Assembly (NCBI GenBank): GCA_040877875.1
Contig: JBBDNC010000191.1
Location: 1-11,348, forward strand
Length of the DNA stretch: 11,348 nt
Direction of reading: 5' to 3'
Source of the DNA: JBBDNC01 sp040877875
Lineage (GTDB): Bacteria > Bacteroidota > Rhodothermia > Balneolales > Balneolaceae
In this document: positions 1 to 7,209 of the stretch, piece after piece
Numbering within the stretch: position 1 is the stretch's first letter
How the letters are laid out: the number at the start of each line of letters is the position of its first letter
Notes under the pieces: model-generated
What the model saw: the letters and a program-made list of their open reading frames with translations, nothing else
What the model was told of the DNA's origin: nothing
Databases searched by the model: none
Made by a program: the position numbers and the translations under genes

Positions 1-41
1 AATCCCTGGTTCTGCAAAGCCCTCTTTTTAATCATTTCCAT
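1..41 (-). CDS. Possible start of a leftward gene, cut by the window edge
   Basis: On the minus strand an ATG at 41-39 opens a frame that stays open to the window edge and reads MEMIKKRALQNQG. A second in-frame ATG lies at 35-33. The frame is preceded by a purine-rich stretch (AAAGGGGGGA, minus strand, about 51-42). This could serve as a ribosome binding site for the second ATG, with about 7 bases of spacing. The lysine-rich start is typical of a real N-terminus. Only 13 codons are visible, so neither the product nor the reality of the gene can be settled. If real, it is divergent from the anti-sigma-like gene at 273. Confidence 0.33.
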   Translation of the reverse strand, partial: MEMIKKRALQNQG

Positions 42-272
42 TCCCCCCTTTCGGCAGTGTCAACTTCCGGTAAAAAAATATAATCCGTAAAACTGCTGTA
101 TGGTAAACGGACCGATGGAGTTATACGGTACACTATTTTTTAACAGGCGATTTTTTGAAAAAAGTCTCCACAAATCAGGAACAGTACTTCAAAACTGACT
201 GTTATAAACATGATTGAATGCGGCCCAAAAACCGCAACAGACTGATGATGGTTGAAACCACCCATTCATAAT
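42..272. other. Intergenic region before the anti-sigma-like gene
   Basis: No convincing gene lies here. Two AT-rich hexamers resemble sigma70 -10 boxes on the plus strand: TATAAT at 79-84 and TATAAA at 203-208. Neither has a recognisable -35 box at 16-18 bases, so neither is called a promoter. A 29-codon open stretch (159-245) ends in two consecutive TGA codons just before the next gene, but it has no start signal and looks non-coding. No terminator hairpin or inverted repeat stands out. Confidence 0.4.
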
Positions 273-1214
273 ATGCGGCAGCTTAACCGACAGAAAGCCC
301 TTGATTTATTACCTCTCGTAGTGGATGACGAAGCACATGAGGACGATAAACGTGCGTTTTTCAAGTACCTGGAACTGGACGATGAATTGCGGCGTAAATA
401 TCGCAGCATGAAACGTGTAAAGGAGTTTATCCGGGATCGCACCCCCCGCGTAAAATCTCCTGACGGGTTAAAAGCCAGGATTGCCACCCTGATTGAAAAA
501 GAACAGGAAAAATCATCTTACCGCCGTTCAGCCGAAGAAGAGAAACCCAAAATATCAGGATTTCTTCATGGAAAAATTCCTCCGGCAAAAAATGATACAT
601 CCGGTAAGGCTCTTGATCCCTATACCTACCCCAGGATTGCCATATCCGCAGTGGCTGTTCTCTTGCTGACTCTCTCTGTAATCTTAGCACTTAACGAGAT
701 AAGTCCTGTGTTTAAAACCGAATTCAGTCTTGAGGAATATGTCTTTTCCCATTTCACGCAATACAATAATCCCTCTATTGCCTCCCTCCAGCCGGCTTCG
801 CTGGTCGAAGCCCGGGATTACATGATTTCCCATTTCAATCAATCCCCCCGGATGCCTCAAATAAAGGGAGCTCAAATTTCCGGGGTCTTTAACATTGATT
901 TCGTTCCGGACTTTAAAACTCCGATGCTTGAGTATGCCCACGAAGCAAGTAATCAGCCCATCTATATTTTTGCATTCCACCTGGACAGCCTTGAGGTCTT
1001 TAACCGGATTGTCCGGAATCCGGAAGCGGTCAACATTTGTAAATCCAATAATGATTTTCATGTCCGTGAAATTCATGGAAAGCATGTTGTTTCCTGGAAA
1101 TGGGGCGACTACTGGTATACGGCCATCTCCAACCAAAATGGCCACGATCTGGCAAAACTTGTAAAACCCCTCGCCAAAAATGAGAGTTCCCGGGAGTCTT
1201 TCGGGCTTAGATGA
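273..1214 (+). CDS. Single-pass membrane protein resembling an anti-sigma factor
   Basis: Numbered from the ATG at 273, the product has 313 residues. A TTG at 252, two codons after an in-frame stop, would add seven residues; neither start has a Shine-Dalgarno sequence. Residues 1-70 are charged and helical. They start with KALDLLPLVVDDE and continue to a proline-rich PRVKSPDGLKARI segment, the layout of the cytoplasmic sigma-binding domain of anti-sigma factors (compare LLPLYVDGEL and PPxGLxARI). The zinc motif HxxxCxxC is absent; this segment has no cysteine at all. A basic/polar linker leads to one membrane span at about 121-143 (IAISAVAVLLLTLSVILAL). The outer domain of about 165 residues ends with SWKWGDYWYTAISN, similar to the YxW...YALV strand pair in the outer domain of RsiW-like proteins. 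No sigma factor gene is adjacent. The family call is an inference from architecture; an unrelated one-span protein remains possible. Confidence 0.55.
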   Translation: MRQLNRQKALDLLPLVVDDEAHEDDKRAFFKYLELDDELRRKYRSMKRVKEFIRDRTPRVKSPDGLKARIATLIEKEQEKSSYRRSAEEEKPKISGFLHGKIPPAKNDTSGKALDPYTYPRIAISAVAVLLLTLSVILALNEISPVFKTEFSLEEYVFSHFTQYNNPSIASLQPASLVEARDYMISHFNQSPRMPQIKGAQISGVFNIDFVPDFKTPMLEYAHEASNQPIYIFAFHLDSLEVFNRIVRNPEAVNICKSNNDFHVREIHGKHVVSWKWGDYWYTAISNQNGHDLAKLVKPLAKNESSRESFGLR

Positions 1215-1338
1215 TTATTATAAGGGAATGTCAGGTTTGAGCAGACTGTCCACTCTTTTGAGGCGAATAGGGCCAATTCAACAATTAATAGCGTACAACA
1301 GGGCCCAATCCTGCTTTTCCGCAGTAGATCAGAATAAG

Positions 1339-1366
1339 TTGACAGATTGGAGAAATTGACTATTTT
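1339..1366 (+). promoter_or_regulatory. Likely sigma70-type promoter for the GH130 gene
   Basis: A perfect -35 hexamer TTGACA (1339-1344) is followed, after 16 bases, by TATTTT (1361-1366), which matches 4 of 6 positions of TATAAT. Transcription would start near 1373, about 60 bases before the gene. The -10 region, TATTTTTC, is also one base from the Bacteroidota -7 consensus TAnnTTTG. The orientation and distance suit the downstream gene. Confidence 0.42.
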
Positions 1367-1418
1367 TCTCTCCGTCGCAACACCGCCATCTGCGATCAGC
1401 CACCCATCCTCTAATCAC

Positions 1419-1424
1419 AAGGAA
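1419..1424 (+). promoter_or_regulatory. Ribosome binding site AAGGAA before the GH130 gene
   Basis: AAGGAA lies 5 bases before a TTG at 1430 and 11 bases before the ATG at 1436. It is one of very few clear Shine-Dalgarno sequences in the window. Its spacing suits the TTG better, so the start is ambiguous by two codons. Confidence 0.4.
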
Positions 1425-1435
1425 CGTATTTGACC

Positions 1436-2443
1436 ATGGGATTTATAAAGAATAAAGTTTACATCGCCGTAGAACGGGAATTTCTTCCCTGTTTGGTTGT
1501 ACTCTCCGTGTCCGGGCTCTTCCTTTCTGCCTGTACGTCATTGCAAACCGAGGAGGAATGGCAGATCGGTCCGTTTGTGAAGTACAATGAAAACCCGATT
1601 CTCACACCACAGGGGGACTCCTGGGAATCGAAGGATCTTTTTAATCCGGCCGCTTGGTCGGACGGAGAAACTATTTATATGCTGTACCGGGCTGAAGATT
1701 CAACGGGAATCGGCGACTGGAACGGTACTTCGCGTATCGGACTCGCTTCAAGCAGCGACGGCATTCATTTTGACCGGGAATCCCGGCCGGTGCTTGAGCC
1801 GACAGAAGAGTGGGAATTACCGGGCGGTACGGAGGATCCGAGGATTGTCAAAATTGAGGGAAAGTACTATTTGACTTATACGGCTTATGACGGAGAAACC
1901 GCGCGGCTGGCACTTGCCAGCTCCGATGATTTATATAACTGGGAAAAACACGGATTGGTCTTTCCCGAACGCGGGTGGAGCAAAGCCGGGGCCATTGTTC
2001 CTCAAAAAATCAATGACCGGTACTGGATGTATTTCGGAGATACCCATATCTGGGTTGCCTGGTCGGAAGATCTCATCCATTGGACTCCTGTCGAGGAGCC
2101 GGTGATGAGTCCAAGAGAAAATCACTTCGACAGTGGCCTGATCGAACCGGGCCCCACACCGCTTGTTACCGATCATGGAATTTTAGTGCTCTACAATTCG
2201 GCAGACAAAGACCTGGTTTACCGGGCGGGACAAGCCTTGTTTGATCCGGAAGATCCTTCACGGCTCATCCGGCGGTCAGAGAGCTATTTCCTGGAACCGG
2301 ACCTGGAGCTTGAAGTGGACGGACAAATTCCCAATGTCGTATTCATTGAAGGGTTGGCCCAACTGGGTGAAAAAACCTTCCTCTACTATGGAATGGGAGA
2401 TTCGGGTATTGGCGTGGCCATCCATAATCGCAGATCCAATTAA
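1436..2443 (+). CDS. GH130-like glycosidase/phosphorylase lipoprotein
   Basis: The product has 335 residues from the ATG at 1436; a TTG at 1430 would add two. The N-terminus is a lipoprotein signal: a hydrophobic stretch CLVVLSVSGLFL followed by lipobox LSAC with the lipidated cysteine at residue 33, so the protein is exported and anchored to a membrane. The rest reads as a five-bladed beta-propeller of the GH130 type. It has FNPAAW (69-74), YRAED, GGTEDPR (130-136, with Asp134 in the position of the family's catalytic acid), repeated ASSxDLxxW blade motifs, GPTPL (239-243) and a C-terminal YYGMGDSGIGVA signature. GH130 members act on beta-mannosides, either by phosphorolysis or by hydrolysis. 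Export argues for hydrolysis outside the cytoplasm, but that is an inference. No SusC/SusD pair or other glycan gene is nearby. It converges on the methyltransferase gene. Confidence 0.8.
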   Translation: MGFIKNKVYIAVEREFLPCLVVLSVSGLFLSACTSLQTEEEWQIGPFVKYNENPILTPQGDSWESKDLFNPAAWSDGETIYMLYRAEDSTGIGDWNGTSRIGLASSSDGIHFDRESRPVLEPTEEWELPGGTEDPRIVKIEGKYYLTYTAYDGETARLALASSDDLYNWEKHGLVFPERGWSKAGAIVPQKINDRYWMYFGDTHIWVAWSEDLIHWTPVEEPVMSPRENHFDSGLIEPGPTPLVTDHGILVLYNSADKDLVYRAGQALFDPEDPSRLIRRSESYFLEPDLELEVDGQIPNVVFIEGLAQLGEKTFLYYGMGDSGIGVAIHNRRSN

Positions 2444-2459
2444 AAACCCGCTTTCCGGG
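2442..2459 (-). terminator. Probable intrinsic terminator of the leftward block
   Basis: Read on the minus strand, CCCG-GAAAG-CGGG followed directly by TTTTT forms a 4-bp all-GC stem with a five-base loop and a T tract, 34 bases past the methyltransferase stop codon. The T tract overlaps the TAA stop codon of the convergent GH130 gene. The stem is short, so it may be weak. The plus-strand reading has no T tract after the stem. Confidence 0.42.
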
Positions 2460-2492
2460 GGCGTCACTATACGGAAAACGATCTCGCTCCAT

Positions 2493-3125
2493 TCATTTTT
2501 TATAAACCACTGTCACGCCATCCCGGACCGGAAGCATCAGATTATCAACCCTGTCATCTGCCTGAATCATCTTGTTAAATTCATCAATCGCCTCGCCCTT
2601 GGGCGTATCCGGATCCAGCACGCCCCCGCTCCAGAGGGTATTGTCAATAACCATGACCCCTCCTTTTTTAAGCAGGGGGAGAGATTTTTTATAATATTCC
2701 GGGTAATACAATTTCTCCGCATCGATAAATACCATGTCAAAAAACCCGTCCAGTGAGACGAGGGTTTCCCTCGCATCTCCCATAATTTGCCGGATTTTTT
2801 TATTGTAGGGCTCCTTTTTAAAAAAGGGTTCGGAAACATCCCGGTAACGTTCATTGAGTTCAAGGGTAAGAACCTCCCCGTTGTCCGGTAACACATCTGC
2901 CATGGTAATCGCCGAATAACCGGTGAATGTACCAATCTCCAAAATCCTGCTGAATCTTCCGATGCGTATCAGCATTTGCAGCAATTGTCCGACCTGGCGT
3001 CCGCTGATCATATCCGTATAGGTCAGTTCTTCTTCCGATTTTCGAACCAGTTCTCTCAGCAGGTCGGATTCCGGGGAGGTATGCGATTCCAGATAGGGTT
3101 TGATTTGAGGGTTTACAATCTCCAT
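2493..3125 (-). CDS. Class I SAM-dependent O-methyltransferase (Methyltransf_3 / COMT-like)
   Basis: The product has 210 residues from the ATG at 3125-3123. A TTG at 3152 would add nine residues (MYNPESEND), but family members typically begin with MEIVNP-like sequence, so the ATG is preferred. The SAM-binding loop is LEIGTFTGYSAI (about 62-73), followed by an acidic strand end LTLELNE (about 86-92). The metal and substrate region is FIDAEKLYYPEYY (about 133-145), where the common DADK reads DAEK. It is followed by VIDNTLWSGGV (about 159-169), whose Asp and Asn match the Mg2+ ligands of catechol/caffeoyl-CoA O-methyltransferases. The length is normal for the bacterial family. These enzymes methylate catechol-type hydroxyls, but the physiological substrate of bacterial members is usually unknown. 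It is the last gene of the leftward block, 181 bases after atpC, and may be co-transcribed or have its own promoter; no clear one was seen. Confidence 0.85.
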   Translation of the reverse strand: MEIVNPQIKPYLESHTSPESDLLRELVRKSEEELTYTDMISGRQVGQLLQMLIRIGRFSRILEIGTFTGYSAITMADVLPDNGEVLTLELNERYRDVSEPFFKKEPYNKKIRQIMGDARETLVSLDGFFDMVFIDAEKLYYPEYYKKSLPLLKKGGVMVIDNTLWSGGVLDPDTPKGEAIDEFNKMIQADDRVDNLMLPVRDGVTVVYKK

Positions 3126-3306
3126 ATCATTCTCTGATTCAGGGTTATACAAATTTTTATTGGCTGCTCTTCTATTCCATCCGGTCCATAACTCAGATCT
3201 CTGTCAAACAAACGGTAAAGCCTGCTATAAGCGGGAGGGAGCAGGGTCAAAAGGTCGTGTCGAAAAGAAACCGTATCTGTCAATGATGGGGTGCCGTACA
3301 CCCTCG
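3126..3306. other. Spacer between atpC and the methyltransferase
   Basis: This 181-base spacer carries an open minus-strand frame of 62 codons that begins with GTG at 3301, five bases after the atpC stop, and runs to 3113, past the methyltransferase ATG. Its first 45 codons look reasonably coding-like, but the tail (IKICITLNQRMIWRL) does not, and I recognise no family. A 5-bp inverted repeat GGGTG/CACCC (3289-3303) sits just after the atpC stop without a T tract. Two minus-strand TTGACA hexamers (3283-3278 and 3207-3202) lack matching -10 boxes. Confidence 0.35.
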
Positions 3307-3717
3307 TCAGGACTCTGGTAAAGAAGCACCGGCCAGTTTTAATCGGTTTTCGGCTCTTGCCAAAGCTTGTTTTGCTTCCTTAGCGGGGGCTGTTTTTTCC
3401 TCTAAATCCTTCAATGCACTTTGATAAGCATTTTTCGCCCGTTCAACATCAATTTCATCCACCCGTTCGGCGGCTTCCGCAAGCAGGGTCAGCCGGTTGT
3501 CAACCATTTCCACAAATCCTCCGGTAACGGCATAACCGGTCTCCCCGGCAGATTCCCTGACACGAACATGGCCAATACTCAAAAGGGAAAGAATGGGAGC
3601 ATGGTCCACCCGCATCTCAAATCTGCCTTCCGTTCCGGGAACCTGGACACCCTGTACCTCACCCTCGAAGAGTTTGCCCACCGGGGTCAGAATTTCCGCA
3701 TGAAATGTTTTACTCAT
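3307..3717 (-). CDS. atpC: ATP synthase F1 subunit epsilon
   Basis: This is a 136-residue epsilon subunit of the F1Fo ATP synthase. The subunit binds gamma in the central stalk, links the rotor to the catalytic head, and in many bacteria inhibits ATP hydrolysis. The N-terminal beta-sandwich (about 1-85) contains TPVGKLFEGEVQGVQVPGTEG and the family's DHAPILSLL segment. The C-terminal helical hairpin (about 88-130) is rich in Ala, Glu and Lys, as expected. The length is normal. It begins with ATG 32 bases after the atpD stop codon, so the two are almost certainly co-transcribed. No Shine-Dalgarno sequence lies before the start. The rest of the ATP synthase genes (a, c, b, delta, alpha, gamma) are not in the window; a separate atpDC pair is usual in Bacteroidota and Chlorobiota. 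Confidence 0.95.
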   Translation of the reverse strand: MSKTFHAEILTPVGKLFEGEVQGVQVPGTEGRFEMRVDHAPILSLLSIGHVRVRESAGETGYAVTGGFVEMVDNRLTLLAEAAERVDEIDVERAKNAYQSALKDLEEKTAPAKEAKQALARAENRLKLAGASLPES

Positions 3718-3749
3718 AGCACTGCAATCGTCTAAAGATCCTATTCCGG

Positions 3750-5234
3750 TTAGGCGACTTCGGCCTGAAGTCGTTCGCCTTTCTCAATGGCCTCTTCAAT
3801 AGTACCGACCAGATGAAAAGCATTTTCCGGCAACTCGTCGAGTTCCCCGTCCAGGATCATCTTAAATCCTTTGATCGTATCTTCAATTTTCACATACTTG
3901 CCCGGCTGGCCGGTAAATTGTTCTGCAACAAAGAACGGCTGACTCAAAAATCGCTGCACACGGCGGGCGCGGGCGACGACTGTTTTATCCTCATCCGAGA
4001 GTTCATCCATTCCCAGAATCGCAATGATATCCTGCAAATCCTTGTATTTCTGCAGAATCTCTTTCACACTTTGGGCAGTTCCATAATGACTCTCCCCGAC
4101 AACTTTCGGATCGTTGATTCTTGAAGTTGAATCAAGCGGATCTACCGCCGGATAGATACCGATCTGGGTTAACGCCCGACTCAAAACCGTCGTTGCATCC
4201 AGGTGAGAAAATGTTGTAGCCGGAGCCGGATCCGTCAGGTCATCCGCCGGCACATAAATGGCCTGCACGGAAGTAATAGAGCCTTTTTTCGTAGAGGTAA
4301 TTCGCTCCTGAAGGTCTCCCATCTCCGTAGCAAGCGTCGGCTGGTACCCCACGGCCGACGGCATTCGTCCCAGCAGTGCCGAGACTTCGGATCCTGCCTG
4401 GGTAAAACGGAAAATATTGTCAATAAAGAGCAGGATATCCGGGGAAACCTCATCGCGGAAATACTCTGCCACGGTAAGTCCGGAGAGGGCGACCCTCATA
4501 CGGGCTCCCGGGGGTTCGTTCATCTGGCCGAAAACGAGAGTGGCTTGCGACTCCTTGAGTTTATCATAATCTACTTTCGAGAGATCCCATTCTCCATTTT
4601 CCATGGCTTCAAAGAATTCATCTCCGTAATTGATGACCCCGGATTCCAGAAACTCACGAAGCAAGTCATTTCCTTCCCGGGTCCGTTCGCCAACTCCGGC
4701 AAAGACTGAGAGTCCGCCGTGCTGCTTGGCAATATTGTTAATCAATTCCTGAATCAATACCGTTTTACCGACCCCGGCTCCCCCGAACAGGCCGATTTTC
4801 CCACCCTTGGCATAAGGACACAACAAGTCGATCACTTTAATACCGGTTTCCAGCATTTCAGTACTCGTAGTCAGGTCTTCATAGCTGGGGGCCGGACGGT
4901 GGATTGGATACCGTTCCTTTCCTTCGGGCTCCTTCATGCCGTCAATCGCTTCACCCACAACATTAAACAGCCGTCCACGGATATCCTCGCCCACCGGCAT
5001 AGAGATGGGAGCCTCCGTATCTACAACCTCGTCAAGCCGTACAAGTCCGTCGGTCGAGTCCATCGCGATCGTGCGGACACGATTTTCGCCAAGATGTTGT
5101 GCAACCTCCAAATAGAGACGGGTACGATCCTCTCTTTCAATGTACAGAGCGTTTAATACAGAAGGTAATTTCCCCTGGTCAAAATCAACATCGACTACAG
5201 GTCCTATGACTTGTGCTACAGTTCCTTTATTCAT
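3750..5234 (-). CDS. atpD: ATP synthase F1 subunit beta
   Basis: This is a 494-residue catalytic beta subunit of F1, complete from ATG at 5234 to the stop. The N-terminal beta-barrel begins VAQVIGPVVDVDF. The P-loop GGAGVGKT is at 151-158. The catalytic glutamate is in GERTREGND (Glu183). Walker B LLFIDNIFRF covers 268-277, with Asp272. The hallmark block SALLGRMPSAVGYQPTLATE follows, and the DELSDEDK loop (410-417) is the contact that couples to gamma rotation. All key residues are intact. An insertion of about 25 residues (about 204-228, GDEFFEAMENGEWDLSKVDY) precedes ATLVFGQMNEPPGAR; this makes it longer than the E. coli protein and fits the Bacteroidota group. No Shine-Dalgarno sequence is seen. 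The promoter is not visible because the assembly gap lies 65 bases upstream. Confidence 0.98.
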   Translation of the reverse strand: MNKGTVAQVIGPVVDVDFDQGKLPSVLNALYIEREDRTRLYLEVAQHLGENRVRTIAMDSTDGLVRLDEVVDTEAPISMPVGEDIRGRLFNVVGEAIDGMKEPEGKERYPIHRPAPSYEDLTTSTEMLETGIKVIDLLCPYAKGGKIGLFGGAGVGKTVLIQELINNIAKQHGGLSVFAGVGERTREGNDLLREFLESGVINYGDEFFEAMENGEWDLSKVDYDKLKESQATLVFGQMNEPPGARMRVALSGLTVAEYFRDEVSPDILLFIDNIFRFTQAGSEVSALLGRMPSAVGYQPTLATEMGDLQERITSTKKGSITSVQAIYVPADDLTDPAPATTFSHLDATTVLSRALTQIGIYPAVDPLDSTSRINDPKVVGESHYGTAQSVKEILQKYKDLQDIIAILGMDELSDEDKTVVARARRVQRFLSQPFFVAEQFTGQPGKYVKIEDTIKGFKMILDGELDELPENAFHLVGTIEEAIEKGERLQAEVA

Positions 5235-5299
5235 TCGTTGAGTTCATTTAAAAAGTGTTCTTAAATTCGTTAAAAGCAACGATTGTGATCGCTTATCAT
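5235..5299 (-). other. Short leader between the assembly gap and atpD
   Basis: These 65 bases lead into atpD on the minus strand. They contain either the last 17 codons of the upstream transporter gene (frame ending LLLTNLRTLFK, stop at 5246-5244) or plain 5' leader. The choice depends on what the gap really holds. The stretch is AT-rich and has no recognisable -35/-10 pair and no Shine-Dalgarno sequence. Confidence 0.4.
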
Positions 5300-5399
5300 N
5301 NNNNNNNNNNNNNNNNNNNNNNNNNNNNNNNNNNNNNNNNNNNNNNNNNNNNNNNNNNNNNNNNNNNNNNNNNNNNNNNNNNNNNNNNNNNNNNNNNNN
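5300..5399. other. Assembly gap of exactly 100 N
   Basis: One hundred consecutive N. A run of exactly 100 is the usual placeholder for a scaffold gap of unknown size. The true distance between the flanking sequences, and the reading frame across it, are therefore not known. The C-terminus of the transporter and possibly the atpD promoter lie inside it. Confidence 0.97.
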
Positions 5400-7049
5400 C
5401 AAGCGGGACGAATCAAGCAGGGCCGTTTCATGCGGATTTTCATCCTCGAGCAATCCCTGCATGCTTAACACTACCCCTTGCAAAGATTGTGAGAACATAC
5501 GATTCAACGTCAGAAGCCGGGTCATCTCTTCTTCCCCCGCTTCCTCCGATGAAATTGCCCACGCACAACTGTGAATAAACAGTTTGTCATCCTCCTCTAC
5601 ACGATCGTACATGTCTTCAAGCTTTTCCCTGCTCTGTTCGGTCATTTCCTGTTTGAGGATCGGTTTCACAAACTTGTCGGCATTTCGAATCCGCTCCCGG
5701 AATCTCTCGAATGCAGTCTGCAGAAATTCAGAATCGTCGGCCCGCAGCCCCTCCACCTGCGAATGCAGCTCATATAAATGGGTTGTCAGATCCATGATCC
5801 TTCGGCTGGCCTGAATATACCGCTCCAGATGGCCGGCTTCATCCCGATCCAGTTCAAAAGCCAGCATTCGGCTGTAATATTGAAAAATTTCGGCATGATG
5901 GTGCTCAAGCTGTACATACATAATTCCCCCACCCGAAGCATTTCCGGAGTCGGAAGCCTGTATCCCGTAAATCCTTGATAACAGGGCCATGGACAGCTCC
6001 AGTTGACGAATAACTTCTTTGCGGAGGGCGGCTGTTGCAGCTTCCGGTATATCAGGAGCGGTATTGCGGATGAAGCGGGCAAGCCCGGAAGTCTGTTCCG
6101 GGATTCTTTGTTGTATAAAAGCACCTAAACTCGGAATCAAGGGATAGAAAAGTACTCCCGCCAACACATTAAAAAATGTATGAAACAGGGCTAATCCCAT
6201 TAACGGATTCTGACTGAAGACAGGATAACCGAGAATAAACCCAGCCAAAACCGGCAATAACAGAAAAGTCAAAGCGGCAGTCATCAGTACAAGAATCAAC
6301 AGGCTGGCCGCCGCCTGCTTTTTAAACGGAACTCCACCGATGGAGCCCAGCAGGACTCTGACTGCAATTCCAAAATTTACTCCAATCACGAAAGAGGCTG
6401 CCGTCTGAAAATCAATGACTCCCGTAAACAAAAGTGCCAGTACAATGGCAACGGTTGCAGAAGCGGATCGAAGAATCATCGCCAGTACCATTCCGACAGG
6501 CACCCCGGCCCACAGTCCCAATCCTGTCAAGGCCGCCAGGTTCACAGACTCCGCCAAGGCCTCTACACTGCCCGTTATATAATCGAATCCCAGGAACAAA
6601 AACCCGAAAGCCATCACAAATTTGCAGAGGTTCGCATAACGGGACCCATACTTCAGAAAAATCAGGCCCAGTCCTCCGACTCCAATTATCGGAAGTGCAA
6701 ACATCTCGACCTGAAACTTGACTCCAAATCCTGCTATGAGCCATACAGTCACGGTTGACCCGATATTTGCTCCAATCATCACTGAAATAGCATGAAACAG
6801 GGTTATCCATCCCACCCCGAGAAAAGAAAGGGCGATCAGGTAAACGGTTGATCTGCCCTGCATTACCGCCGTACCCAGTGTTCCTGTCAGGATCCCTTTC
6901 CAACGAGCCCCGGCGGAATTCCGAATCCACGTTTTCAAGGTTCGTCCGGCAAGGTGCTTCATCGAGTCTTCCAATAAATAAACAGCAAAGAGAAAAATCC
7001 CCAGGCCGGCCAGGAATTTCCAAAAATCGATCGATTCGAACAGATTCAT
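5400..7049 (-). CDS. Na/Pi-cotransporter-like protein with PhoU-like tail, C-terminus lost in gap
   Basis: 550 codons are visible from ATG at 7049 before the frame enters the gap. The N-terminal 310 residues form two repeats of hydrophobic segments typical of the PF02690 Na+/phosphate cotransporter family (NptA/YjbB type). Landmarks are GIFLFAVYLLEDSMKHLAGRTLK (about 17-39), GTLGTAVMQGRSTVY (56-70), GANIGSTVT (93-101) in repeat 1, and LRSASATVAIV (193-203) plus GVNFGIAVRVLL (223-234) in repeat 2. From about 330 onward the protein is helical and charged, with PhoU-like features (HHHAEIFQYYSRMLAFELDRDE, FVKPILKQEM), presumably cytosolic. Both signature QSSS motifs are altered: QGRS in the first, RSAS in the second. 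Phosphate transport is therefore uncertain. The apparent open frame continuing to 5244 crosses the N run and cannot be trusted. It lies upstream of atpD in the same direction. Confidence 0.82.
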
Positions 7050-7209
7050 AACTAAACGGAAGTTTAAAAAATTTTAGTTCAGGGTTTGATCCGAAGTACC
7101 CTATCGTCCATATACTTTCTGCAGACGAAGCCATGAAACGAAGTTTGCCGTAAAGATCCAAAAATATAGATCCGACATGTGGGGATTCTCCCGAAAACGA
7201 TTAATTCCT

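Larger units (their letters stand above)
1215..1435. other. Intergenic region between the anti-sigma-like and GH130 genes
   Basis: No gene was found in this stretch. It holds the likely promoter at 1339-1366. It also holds a short AT-rich hairpin (GAGAAA 1350-1355 / TTTCTC 1365-1370) that overlaps that promoter and has no following T tract. I see no clear terminator for the upstream gene. Confidence 0.5.

Noticed and set aside
159..245. Short open frame ending in two TGA codons before the anti-sigma-like gene, as the tail of a sigma factor
   Set aside because: Only 29 codons after a stop, no sigma-like sequence (no region 4 helix-turn-helix), and no start signal.
684..1145. Long antisense frame (153 codons) opposite the anti-sigma-like gene
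   Set aside because: Shadow of the plus-strand gene; no domain and no start signal.
1349..1371. AT-rich hairpin GAGAAA/TTTCTC as a terminator of the anti-sigma-like gene
   Set aside because: The stem is weak, no T tract follows it, and it coincides with the better-supported promoter of the GH130 gene.
3289..3303. GGGTG/CACCC hairpin just after atpC as a terminator
   Set aside because: Five-base stem with no T tract on the minus strand; the downstream methyltransferase is more likely read through.
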